DNA from: Flavobacteriales bacterium
Lineage (GTDB): Bacteria; Bacteroidota; Bacteroidia; Flavobacteriales_D; Crocinitomicaceae
Direction of reading: 5' to 3'
NCBI GenBank assembly: GCA_947449575.1
Contig: CANFRV010000021.1
Coordinates: 1-64,000 of the forward strand
Length of the DNA: 64,000 nt
Position numbers and translations under genes: made by a program. The first letter of the stretch is position 1. Each line of letters begins with the position of its first letter. Below the pieces are notes generated by a model, which worked only from the letters and a program-made list of their open reading frames with translations, did no database searches and was not told the DNA's origin. Below are positions 48,114-56,300 of this stretch, piece by piece.

Positions 48114-49223
48114 TTAAATAAAACAACTTGCACAACCTTCACCCTCTGCATCCATAATTTGGTCTTGCCAATTACGAGCGTGGTTGTTACGATTCATTCT
48201 TAGGTAATGTTCTTTTTTTATATTCGCTATCCTTTGAGGCAAAGCTAATTCAGATAATGTTTCTGAATCCATCCAAGAATAACCAGCTTTCTCGTATTCC
48301 ATTGCTTTTAAAAACAGATCATTATGTGTTTCATATAACCAAACCCATTCTATTTTTTGCTGATAAAAGCAAAAGAAACAACCTGAACGGCTCCGACTAT
48401 AAGTCCCTTTTTTTATTTCACCTTCAATTTCCACTTCATAAGTAAGAGGTTTATAATATTCAGGAATGCCAACACCAGATTTTTCTAAAATTTCAAAAAT
48501 ATCGTCACGAACGAGGTTATCAGAATTGTTAACCAAAGGAAAGTACTCAAGCTTTCCAACCGGATAATCAGTTTCTTTGAGCATTTCAAAAACAATTTTA
48601 TTGTACAACACAACATCAATATCTAGTAATGCATTCAATTTTTGTTTCAAATTAAAATTGGGGTTTATTTCTTGACTTGAAAGTAATTGAAATTGACTTG
48701 TTGTTTCAAATTTATCTAATTTACTTAAAAAAGAATCCTTGTTTTTATTTGAAAGTACCAATTTATTTACATCTTCGCTCCAGATATTTCTTCTAAATGG
48801 AAATATCGATTGAACACTTTGTTTCTTAGAAATATAACCATCCCTATCTTCATCTCCTCTAATTCCAACGTAAGAAATTGTCGGTGTGTCGCCTATATAG
48901 CTTTCAAATGGATCTAGCTTTAACTTTTTTGTACACCACCTTGATGTAGATGAAGGTAAATAACCTCCATACATACTTAAAAAATGATCAAATGCATTCT
49001 GGTCAGCAATATTTGTTAAATCAACTGCATCTAGTTTGAATATTTTTTTCCCAAGTTTACTTTCTAGACGGTCAATTAGAGCGTAAGTCTCATCTAACTC
49101 TCGCCCTGTATCGCTTGTGTAATATTCAACATCGAGTTCTGGATGTTTTTCATTCAGATAAATAGACAATGCAGCACTATCTTTACCTCCAGAAATTCCT
49201 AATATATGTTTAACTTCACTCAT
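48114..49223 (-). CDS. sspD: ATP-pyrophosphatase / PAPS-reductase-like sulfurtransferase (SspD/DndC-like)
   Basis: The 369-residue protein starts with the PP-loop ISGGKDSAAL, as in adenylating sulfurtransferases. Other family features follow: YYTSDTGRELDET, SRWCTKKLKLDPFE, YVGIRGDEDRDGY and cysteine pairs (SGCFFC near residue 284, GCASCFI at the end) that could carry sulfur or an Fe-S cluster. In Ssp/Dnd chemistry this protein activates the DNA backbone or transfers sulfur from SspA. Its start overlaps the end of sspC by 4 bp (ATGA), and it is the last gene of the sspBCD operon. Confidence 0.85.
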   Translation of the reverse strand: MSEVKHILGISGGKDSAALSIYLNEKHPELDVEYYTSDTGRELDETYALIDRLESKLGKKIFKLDAVDLTNIADQNAFDHFLSMYGGYLPSSTSRWCTKKLKLDPFESYIGDTPTISYVGIRGDEDRDGYISKKQSVQSIFPFRRNIWSEDVNKLVLSNKNKDSFLSKLDKFETTSQFQLLSSQEINPNFNLKQKLNALLDIDVVLYNKIVFEMLKETDYPVGKLEYFPLVNNSDNLVRDDIFEILEKSGVGIPEYYKPLTYEVEIEGEIKKGTYSRSRSGCFFCFYQQKIEWVWLYETHNDLFLKAMEYEKAGYSWMDSETLSELALPQRIANIKKEHYLRMNRNNHARNWQDQIMDAEGEGCASCFI

Positions 49224-52200
49224 TTATTGTTGATTATTTTATCTAGAAGTTTCATTAAAGTTATTTTATTAACCTCGGTATTTGAGCTCATCTCAGCAAT
49301 TAACTTTGATTCAAGATCATTTGCCATTTTTTCCAATGTTGGATTAATTACAATATTTCGTTTGTAGTTTGTGATTCCATCAGAACTTAAAACATTTATT
49401 TGAATTATTTTATCAGAACTTGAGTTTGAAATCGCATGTAAATCAATAAAATCTACTAAAATATCAAAATTCACTTTAAGTTTATCTAGTAAAAAAGGTA
49501 TTTCATTATCTGAAATTTTATCCAATTTTTTACCTAATACAGCATCAGTTAAAGATTCCCAATAGGCAGTTTTAACATCCAATGGTGAAATAACTCTGTT
49601 ATAAAATATTTTAATTTGTTCGTTTGAAATTAAACTTGGGGAGACCGATGAGAACTTTTTAATAAGTTGTTCTTTCACTCCATCAAATGTTCCGCTTCTT
49701 ATATCTAAATGTTCTAAAATATTATTTTCTATTATATCTATTAAATTTGAATAGGATGTTCGAATCTCTTTAATCGTTCCTTTTAACGATTCTAAAAACA
49801 TCAAATCTTCATTTGCCGATTTGTTGATTGAATTAAAACCCAATGCTCTAGGTATTAATTCAAATAGGGCTGATTCAGGATCTTTTGCTTTTGCGATAGC
49901 ATCTCTCACTCCTTGAGCTTGTGGAGTTAATTGCCGTGTATTTTTCGAGTACTCTTCTAGTCCACGATAAAATCTTAAAAAATTGCTATATATTGTAATG
50001 TAACTTGTTTCAAGCCCTTTAACATTGCTATCATTATATCCAACTAATTCTTTGTATGAATTAAAGTATTCATTATTTATACCATTAGTGGATAAATACT
50101 TAATAAAAAATCGACCGGGAGTTTTATGAATAATATCCATAATATCTGGCGTAAGATGTGGCACATATTCACCATCACTAGAATACAAAGAATAATCCTC
50201 TTTTTTAATGATTAAAAAAATTGGAATCCAAAAATCCAAAAATCCTTGTTTTAATTTAAAGGGTACCTCTTTTAAAATTTCATAAAAACTAGAGATAGGT
50301 TTGCGTGTTTCAGAACTGTCGCAAAGTATATCCATCGTTTTATCCCATAATTGCTTGAAAGATTCATCAGTTGGATCTTGATACTTCCAATTATGCTTTC
50401 CTTGAACATGTATTCCTGTCTTTTTAATTAGTGAGAGATAAATCGTTCGCTCTGGCGGAAATAATTTTGAATCAAAACCTATGTTTTCTTTTTCTCCCGA
50501 ATTAATTAATGCTTTTATTAATTGTTTTCTAGCGGTTAAAATAGGTGTGGAAAGAACTTCCTTGTTAACCATTTCATTTTTAAAAATCGGGCTTTTTGAA
50601 TACACATTTTCACAAATAAAACTTAATGTCTTATTAAGGTCTTTTTCTGAATTCAATTCTAACAGTTCCCCATTAAAAACCCAAAGAGTACCAGATTTGT
50701 TTTCAAATAAATCTTTTTTTAAGCTTGATGCAATTTTTTCAAGAAAAAAATTCCGATCTTCATTTAAAACTCTGTTTGCAACTTTATCATCAGGAAATTT
50801 TTCGATTACATAATTTATTTTATCAATTTCAAATAAGGCACTAGAAATATTTTCAACATTTGGCAACAGCGCAAACAGCTGAGCTGACTTTGTTTCCGAG
50901 GAGAAACTCTTTATTTTGTCAATTTTTATTGAAGGATTTATTATTAAATTGATGTATCCGTCAATTTCATTCATTGGGCTTTCAGCAACTAATTCTTCAC
51001 ATACTTTAAAAGCGAAAAATCTAGGAGATCCTTTTTCAAATTGAAACCTTTTTGCTGGAACAAAATCAAAATCGACATAAGAATTTATCCGATTAACAAG
51101 ATTAATATTTGGGTCAATGTGCTTAACTGCTTGGATTAATTCTTGCTCAAGATCAATGTCAGTGCCATCTAAGAAATTAAGTTTATTCCTTGTCCTAGAA
51201 TATTTTATTATATTTCTTCGTATAAGTTCTTCTATTAATACTTCGGGAGCATCTATTCCAAGTGATAATTTAGCGTAATTACATAATACTTTCTCATCTA
51301 ATGTACCGCTAGAATTAGAGAAAATATTTACAAGGCAAATAAGTTTTAATATTTTTTCGACCTGATTGTATTTGTTTTCAAATACAAATTCACATCTTTC
51401 CATTGCAATAATTGCAGCCTTCCATTGAGGTTTAAATGGGTTTTTTTCACCATCCTCAAGTTCTGAATTTAAATTTTCGATTAAGTAATCAAAACAGTCT
51501 ACAACACTAAATATTCTGCCTTCTTTAATAATCTTTTCAATAAATTCAGACTCAAGAAAAGTAAATAGCGACCTCTCATTTTGACCATAACGTTGTAGTG
51601 ACTTCGTTAATATGTCAGCGGCAAGAGGGTCAAGTGGGTATAATTCTTCGAAAAAATTAGATTCAGCATTACCTATTTTCCCAAGTAAATTAGATTTTAA
51701 TATTTGATTTGTAAGTTTTTCAAACGATTTTAAATTCTTTGGTTTGTATGGAGCCAGCCTTTTAGCTGCAAAAAACAACAATTGTTCCACCGGTTCATCA
51801 AAAGTAACTTCTAAAAGTCTTCCCCTAACTTTATCCCATTCTGAGCGTTGGGCTTTAGACAATCCTTTTGAATAAGATCCCACATTCTGATGAAGGGTTG
51901 TTATGAACAAAACATTCTTCAAAGGGTCGTTTAAATATTCACAAAGCTCTTGTATGAAATACATTTCATCTGGATTATTTTTTGCTATAAACTCCAAATG
52001 CTTCCCAAATTCATCTACCAAAATAACTAGGCCTATTTTCTTTTCTTGGATATCAGTAACCAACAAATCAAACTCCCTAAGAATAATTTTATTTGTTCCG
52101 CCGCTTAAATGAGATAAACCGAAAACCTCACAGAATTTCGTTTTAAATGAAATGGCCTCACCTATAATACGTGTAAAGCTGAAAGATTCAATATCAAAAC

Positions 52201-52438
52201 TTTGTTTCGCGAAACTAGTATTAAAATAAGATTCACCTTTAAGATGTTTTTCAAGTGCCCATAAAAATGAAGACTTACCGGTTCCATAAGAGCCAATAAT
52301 TGTAAATGAATTTTGCCCTTTACTATGATTAAAATCAATTTTATCAAAAACATCATTAGTGTTTTTTGTAACGATATAATCAATTTGAACTGAAGAATCA
52401 CGTTCTATATTAGTGGATATTTTAAATGCTCTTTTCAT
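49220..52438 (-). CDS. sspC: Large P-loop ATPase of the Ssp system (SspC-like)
   Basis: The 1072-residue protein has Walker A IGSYGTGKSS (about 48-57) and Walker B LVILVDEFGKHLEF (about 140-150), followed by a long helical body without further motifs. Size and position between a DUF4007 protein and a PP-loop protein match SspC, the ATPase that drives phosphorothioation in SspABCD systems. It overlaps sspB by 17 bp upstream and sspD by 4 bp downstream, so the three are translationally coupled. Identification rests mainly on context plus the ATPase motifs. Confidence 0.8.
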   Translation of the reverse strand: MKRAFKISTNIERDSSVQIDYIVTKNTNDVFDKIDFNHSKGQNSFTIIGSYGTGKSSFLWALEKHLKGESYFNTSFAKQSFDIESFSFTRIIGEAISFKTKFCEVFGLSHLSGGTNKIILREFDLLVTDIQEKKIGLVILVDEFGKHLEFIAKNNPDEMYFIQELCEYLNDPLKNVLFITTLHQNVGSYSKGLSKAQRSEWDKVRGRLLEVTFDEPVEQLLFFAAKRLAPYKPKNLKSFEKLTNQILKSNLLGKIGNAESNFFEELYPLDPLAADILTKSLQRYGQNERSLFTFLESEFIEKIIKEGRIFSVVDCFDYLIENLNSELEDGEKNPFKPQWKAAIIAMERCEFVFENKYNQVEKILKLICLVNIFSNSSGTLDEKVLCNYAKLSLGIDAPEVLIEELIRRNIIKYSRTRNKLNFLDGTDIDLEQELIQAVKHIDPNINLVNRINSYVDFDFVPAKRFQFEKGSPRFFAFKVCEELVAESPMNEIDGYINLIINPSIKIDKIKSFSSETKSAQLFALLPNVENISSALFEIDKINYVIEKFPDDKVANRVLNEDRNFFLEKIASSLKKDLFENKSGTLWVFNGELLELNSEKDLNKTLSFICENVYSKSPIFKNEMVNKEVLSTPILTARKQLIKALINSGEKENIGFDSKLFPPERTIYLSLIKKTGIHVQGKHNWKYQDPTDESFKQLWDKTMDILCDSSETRKPISSFYEILKEVPFKLKQGFLDFWIPIFLIIKKEDYSLYSSDGEYVPHLTPDIMDIIHKTPGRFFIKYLSTNGINNEYFNSYKELVGYNDSNVKGLETSYITIYSNFLRFYRGLEEYSKNTRQLTPQAQGVRDAIAKAKDPESALFELIPRALGFNSINKSANEDLMFLESLKGTIKEIRTSYSNLIDIIENNILEHLDIRSGTFDGVKEQLIKKFSSVSPSLISNEQIKIFYNRVISPLDVKTAYWESLTDAVLGKKLDKISDNEIPFLLDKLKVNFDILVDFIDLHAISNSSSDKIIQINVLSSDGITNYKRNIVINPTLEKMANDLESKLIAEMSSNTEVNKITLMKLLDKIINNK

Positions 52439-53300
52439 AATAATTTTTTAGAACATCCCATTTGCTTATTTCGTTTTTTATCTGAATTTCCTTTCTTCCA
52501 GAGTCATCTTTGTATACAATATAACCTTTTTCTTGAAGCTCAATCAATTTAGTTTCCGTTCCTTCTCGATTACACAAAAATAAATCTGAAATCTCATTTT
52601 GGATGTCACTAACAGAAATCGATATTTCGCCCTCAAAGGAATCTAAAATTGAAAACAATAAAACTTCAGAAGGAAGATTTTCTTTGGCATTATATAATAA
52701 TTTGAATACTTGTAAACCTTCTATATATAAATCTGGAACAATAGTTATAATATCAAGGTTTATTAACAAAGAAGAAAAATCATCCTCTAAACTTTTTGAT
52801 CCTTTTTTATAAAGCGAAACATAATTTCTAATAAAAACTTTGACGTCATTCTCAATAGATTTTTGACTGAAATTAACACCTTCAATAATTAAATATTTAC
52901 AAATAAAATCTTCTAACTGCTTAGATGTGAATTCGGACGAAATTCTTGTTTTTCTGAAATTTAAAAATGCTAATTTATATATTGAAGAATAGTTTTTCTT
53001 TAATAATTTAAAATGAAGCAACCACAATGAACCTTCATCTTCTAAAAAACTATCAAAGCCGGCATCGTTAAAAATATTATTTCCAAATTCAGTAATTTCA
53101 TCTTCTTCAAATATTCCGAATGCATTCATCCAAAACTGAATTGATAAAACCATATTTTTCCCAACACCTAATTTAACGACAGCATCATTGTCTTTAAAAT
53201 TATTACCTTCACTTGCAAAATTGTATCCTTTTTTAAGCCAAAAGTGTTTACAATGAAAGGTTTCATGCCCGGCAAATCTCCAATTATTCATATGTTTCAA
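52422..53300 (-). CDS. sspB: DUF4007 protein, SspB-like DNA nickase candidate
   Basis: The 292-residue protein begins with NWRFAGHETFHCKHFWLKKG, the DUF4007 hallmark (F-A-G-H-E-T-F ... W-L-x-K-G), followed by VVKLGVGKNMV. DUF4007 is the SspB family, which supplies the strand-nicking step of single-strand phosphorothioation. The start may be M1 or M4 (MKHMNNW). It is the first gene of the minus-strand sspBCD operon. A TATATTTG element on its strand lies 87-94 bp upstream. Confidence 0.87.
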   Translation of the reverse strand: MKHMNNWRFAGHETFHCKHFWLKKGYNFASEGNNFKDNDAVVKLGVGKNMVLSIQFWMNAFGIFEEDEITEFGNNIFNDAGFDSFLEDEGSLWLLHFKLLKKNYSSIYKLAFLNFRKTRISSEFTSKQLEDFICKYLIIEGVNFSQKSIENDVKVFIRNYVSLYKKGSKSLEDDFSSLLINLDIITIVPDLYIEGLQVFKLLYNAKENLPSEVLLFSILDSFEGEISISVSDIQNEISDLFLCNREGTETKLIELQEKGYIVYKDDSGRKEIQIKNEISKWDVLKNYYEKSI

Positions 53301-53682
53301 AGGTAGTAAATAACTTATTTATTTACTTAAAAAATACACTTTTTTAACTTGAAGTTATAAACAAAATAAGTGAGTTGTGAGTCTTACAAATATAGTCCCT
53401 CAGATAGCTTGGATAACTCAATACCAATTTTAAGTCGATTTAATTATACTTTTTTGTTTGTTTTTTTAAAAAAATTACTCATTTGGAGTATGATAATTTA
53501 TGCCTGATTGTCTCTAATCATTTTACTAATACCTAAAAGAATGAATAAAACTGCAGGTTCAAAAGAAACGAGAGTATTATTTCATTACAAATCAAGTTAA
53601 GGAAATTCATTTCATTTTTTTTTTAAAAAAGAATATTAACTTAGTACTCAAGTCTAAATTAGGGATAAATAATTTTTTTATT
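53301..53682. other. Divergent intergenic region upstream of sspB
   Basis: AT-rich, no gene. CAAATATA at 53387-53394 reads TATATTTG on the minus strand, a good Bacteroidota -7 box for sspB. The nearest CAA that could serve as -33 lies about 24 bp further (53419), slightly too far. A promoter for the plus-strand gene at 53683 is not evident. Confidence 0.4.
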
Positions 53683-54249
53683 ATGATTGATGCCTTTCCT
53701 GAGTTAAAAGCATTATTTAAATTAAAATCGTTTGATCAAAAAGTACTTGATGTATATATTGAAATTATAAATAAGACATATCCGCAAAAGGATAAAAACA
53801 AGATGGCCCATGCTTTATTGAAGATGGAATTAATGAAATATTCCATGCATAAAGAACCAAATGAAATATCCTTAAAAACTAATTTTCAAAAAAGTTCATT
53901 TGATAAAAATGAAAAGGATAAAAATCCATCAAAATGGAAAATATTGATTGGCAAAAAATTGGATGAAATCTCGAAAAAATTAGATGTTCGCCCTGAATTT
54001 ATAATAAGATTATTGTCACAAAGAGGCATTCAAATTATAAAAATGCAAACTTTGAATTTTGATGAAATATTTCCGATTAGGGAATATATAGAAAATAGAA
54101 TTAGTATTTTGGAAAGACAAAATGAAAATAAAAAATGTAATCGAGTCTCAAAGACTAATAAATCGGATTTCTCCGACTTTAATGGTGCTTGGGGTGCAAT
54201 GAGAAAATATGGATCTCCTGGTAAAATAATTTATATAAGAAGTAAGTAA
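53683..54249 (+). CDS. Hypothetical lysine-rich protein
   Basis: The 188-residue product is highly charged and basic in the middle (KSSFDKNEKDKNPSKWKILI). A short helical piece, ISKKLDVRPEFIIRLLSQRG (about 100-119), resembles small HTH or IF2-N-like helical modules, with no firm assignment. The tail has NGAWGAMRKYGSPGKII. There is no signal peptide or membrane span. It is divergent from sspB and monocistronic as far as can be seen. Function is unknown. Confidence 0.55.
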   Translation: MIDAFPELKALFKLKSFDQKVLDVYIEIINKTYPQKDKNKMAHALLKMELMKYSMHKEPNEISLKTNFQKSSFDKNEKDKNPSKWKILIGKKLDEISKKLDVRPEFIIRLLSQRGIQIIKMQTLNFDEIFPIREYIENRISILERQNENKKCNRVSKTNKSDFSDFNGAWGAMRKYGSPGKIIYIRSK

Positions 54250-54314
54250 ATCGAAAGGAAATTCTGTTTCGAGTTATCATATCTATCCAAATGCACTCCA
54301 GCTCAAACACCCTG

Positions 54315-54355
54315 GAAGCGAGCTTCATGACACTATTTAGGTTTCTAAACGTCAT
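54315..54355. repeat. Nested inverted repeats after the lysine-rich gene
   Basis: GAAGC-GA-GCTTC (54315-54326) is followed by a compound hairpin ATGAC (54327-54331), TTTAG (54336-54340), GTTT loop, CTAAA (54345-54349) and GTCAT (54351-54355). There is no T-run directly behind. It could be RNA structure or a protein-binding site. Confidence 0.4.
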
Positions 54356-54504
54356 AAGGTTTTGGTTGGTTATAAAAACAGCATCAAAAACCAAATCCGT
54401 TCAAGGAATCATTACCACACGAAGGATACATATAAGATAAAGAAAAGCCAAAATCAACTGGTTTTAAATTTTCTGTAATTTCCTTACTAGAAAAATAAAT
54501 CCCA

Positions 54505-54663
54505 ATGTCGAAAACTAGAAATGAAATTTTGGAGGATCTTAAAAAACTGCGCCCCGATCTATCTAATGCAGAAGCGAAACAATTATTAGAAACACTTGAA
54601 ACTTATTGTGAATTAGTAATTGATTTTACATTAAAACACGAGGACTCTAATGAACGTGAATAA
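54505..54663 (+). CDS. Small helical protein (52 aa)
   Basis: The frame runs from ATG 54505 to TAA 54663 and encodes MSKTRNEILEDLKKLRPDLS and a second helix NAEAKQLLETLETYCELVID. The amphipathic two-helix pattern and codon-like composition support a real small gene. Function is unknown; such small helical proteins can be antitoxins or regulators, but no partner is adjacent. Confidence 0.5.
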   Translation: MSKTRNEILEDLKKLRPDLSNAEAKQLLETLETYCELVIDFTLKHEDSNERE

Positions 54664-54873
54664 TCACTTTTAATATTATTCAAGATTAATTATAGCAATA
54701 ATTATTTAAGACCTTTCAATCTTAACATTCGGAAATATATCTGAATTAAAAGCAGTTATCACTCTAATTCGCTCAAAGTTCTCTATAAGAATGGTGTTTT
54801 TTGTTGGTATTGTTCACCAAACAATTGTCATTTTACAAATCGAAAACATCACCTACCATCCTTGGGGCTTTTT

Positions 54874-55128
54874 TTAGAGAGTTTTGACTGAGCACTTTTT
54901 TAACTTGGATAGATTTGGACTTTTTTCTAAGCTCAAAATATCAATTGTTTCATTAATCAAATTCTCCATACTTTCCCATTCTGCATCAGTCAACTCTGCA
55001 AGTCCCATACATTTATTAAAAGGGTGACATCGTTCACAAAAGCCTCTGTGTACCCAAATTCCTGGGAGGCCTTCGGGTTGAAGCCATATTTCTTCTCTTC
55101 CAGTTCTAGCATTAATTCTTGTTATCAT
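54874..55128 (-). CDS. Small cysteine-containing hypothetical protein
   Basis: The 84-residue product contains PGIWVHRGFCERCHPFNKCM, a C-x-x-C-H cluster that could bind a metal, plus a helical C-terminus. It overlaps the start of the VanZ-like gene upstream by 17 bp, so the two are translationally coupled. Function is unknown. Confidence 0.55.
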   Translation of the reverse strand: MITRINARTGREEIWLQPEGLPGIWVHRGFCERCHPFNKCMGLAELTDAEWESMENLINETIDILSLEKSPNLSKLKKCSVKTL

Positions 55129-55519
55129 TTTCTATCCTATTTAAATTATTTATTATTTTTTGTACCGATAAAGAAACTCCCCAGAAAAATGATCCCACAA
55201 TAAGTCCAAGCAAATTATAAAAAACATCTAATGGATCAAAGTTTCCATGAATTTTCTTGGGTGAAAGATGATTGGATAATTCTTGTATCACCTCGATTCC
55301 AATACCAAAGATCACTAATAAAAGGAAAATTACAATGTGGTTAGCCATTCTATTCTTACCAAAAATCATGTAGAAAAAAATGGCAGTTAGTAAGTAAAAT
55401 AGAAAATGTAGTTCACGGTCATGATGTCTAAAAACAGCTGGCAGCTTTATTATGAATCCAAAAAAGGACAACGTTAAAAGTGTCAATACTAATCTAATCT
55501 CCGGCTTTGTTACTTTCAT
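55112..55519 (-). CDS. VanZ-like membrane protein
   Basis: The 135-residue protein has four predicted transmembrane helices (about residues 8-26, 36-52, 58-76 and 99-120). It has the VanZ-type ending FDPLDVFYNLLGLIVGSFFW, with the conserved D and N before the last helix, and an E-x-x-Q-E segment after helix 3. VanZ-family proteins are widespread in Bacteroidota with unknown roles, and no glycopeptide-resistance genes are present. It is coupled to the small cysteine-containing gene downstream. Confidence 0.75.
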   Translation of the reverse strand: MKVTKPEIRLVLTLLTLSFFGFIIKLPAVFRHHDRELHFLFYLLTAIFFYMIFGKNRMANHIVIFLLLVIFGIGIEVIQELSNHLSPKKIHGNFDPLDVFYNLLGLIVGSFFWGVSLSVQKIINNLNRIENDNKN

Positions 55520-55672
55520 AAGATACCACCCTATTTTGTTAAATCCTTTCAGATGTAAAGTATTTTTCTGATTTAAATCGATTCACATTTAAATCGATTT
55601 CGATTATACACTATTTTCGTTGTTTGTTCTTTTAAAATGATTCGGTAATGTTTAACTACTAGTATAAAAAAC

Positions 55673-56209
55673 CTAAATTTTTGTCAATGATTTTTTCAAA
55701 TATTCGAAAAATAGTTCAGCCGTCATAAATTCTTCACCCATCCATTTATAAAATAACTCTTTGTTTAAAACAATAAAAGCATTGCTGCAAGCCCTTTTAA
55801 TTACCCCAGTTGATTCAATAAGCTTAATTATTTCGATTGTTGAATAACCAAAAGTTTTTAATGAAATGTTTTTAACAACATTAGCCCCAAAAAAATTATC
55901 AGTAAATCGTCCATCTAATATTTCCTCTTTGTCATTAAAACCTTTTATGATACAATGGCTTTTAAAAATTCCAACTCCGCTTAATCTAAGTGGATTTTCT
56001 TGAAGAAACTCGTTAACCGACAAAAGACTATTTCCCTTAACAACTCGTTCGGACTTAAATCTTATTATATTTCCATCATAATCTAAATTATTGTTTAAAT
56101 CAACTTTAGTTAGCGTCAATAAATCAACAGTAATGCCCTCTAAAGATGTCACATATCTTTCGTGGTTTTGATGATCAATCCAATTAAAAGGTAAAGTTAT
56201 CGTGTTCAT
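55673..56209 (-). CDS. Hypothetical protein at the end of the receiver-HEPN cluster
   Basis: The 178-residue product is beta-rich at the N-terminus (MNTITLPFNWIDHQNHERYV) and helical at the C-terminus (FYKWMGEEFMTAELFFEYLK). It has no motif I recognise and no signal peptide. It lies 91 bp downstream of the 951-residue gene on the same strand and may be the last member of that operon or a separate unit. Confidence 0.55.
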   Translation of the reverse strand: MNTITLPFNWIDHQNHERYVTSLEGITVDLLTLTKVDLNNNLDYDGNIIRFKSERVVKGNSLLSVNEFLQENPLRLSGVGIFKSHCIIKGFNDKEEILDGRFTDNFFGANVVKNISLKTFGYSTIEIIKLIESTGVIKRACSNAFIVLNKELFYKWMGEEFMTAELFFEYLKKSLTKI

Positions 56210-56300
56210 AATTTGAAATTTTAGGGAATTAAGTAATTGTTACTTTTACTTACTCTATATTTTTTTAAGATTGATTTATTATTCAATTCTAAAGAGAAAT

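Noticed and set aside
55112-55519. Glycopeptide-resistance gene vanZ
   Set aside because: Only the general VanZ membrane fold is seen. No vanHAX-type genes are near, so a resistance role is not supported.
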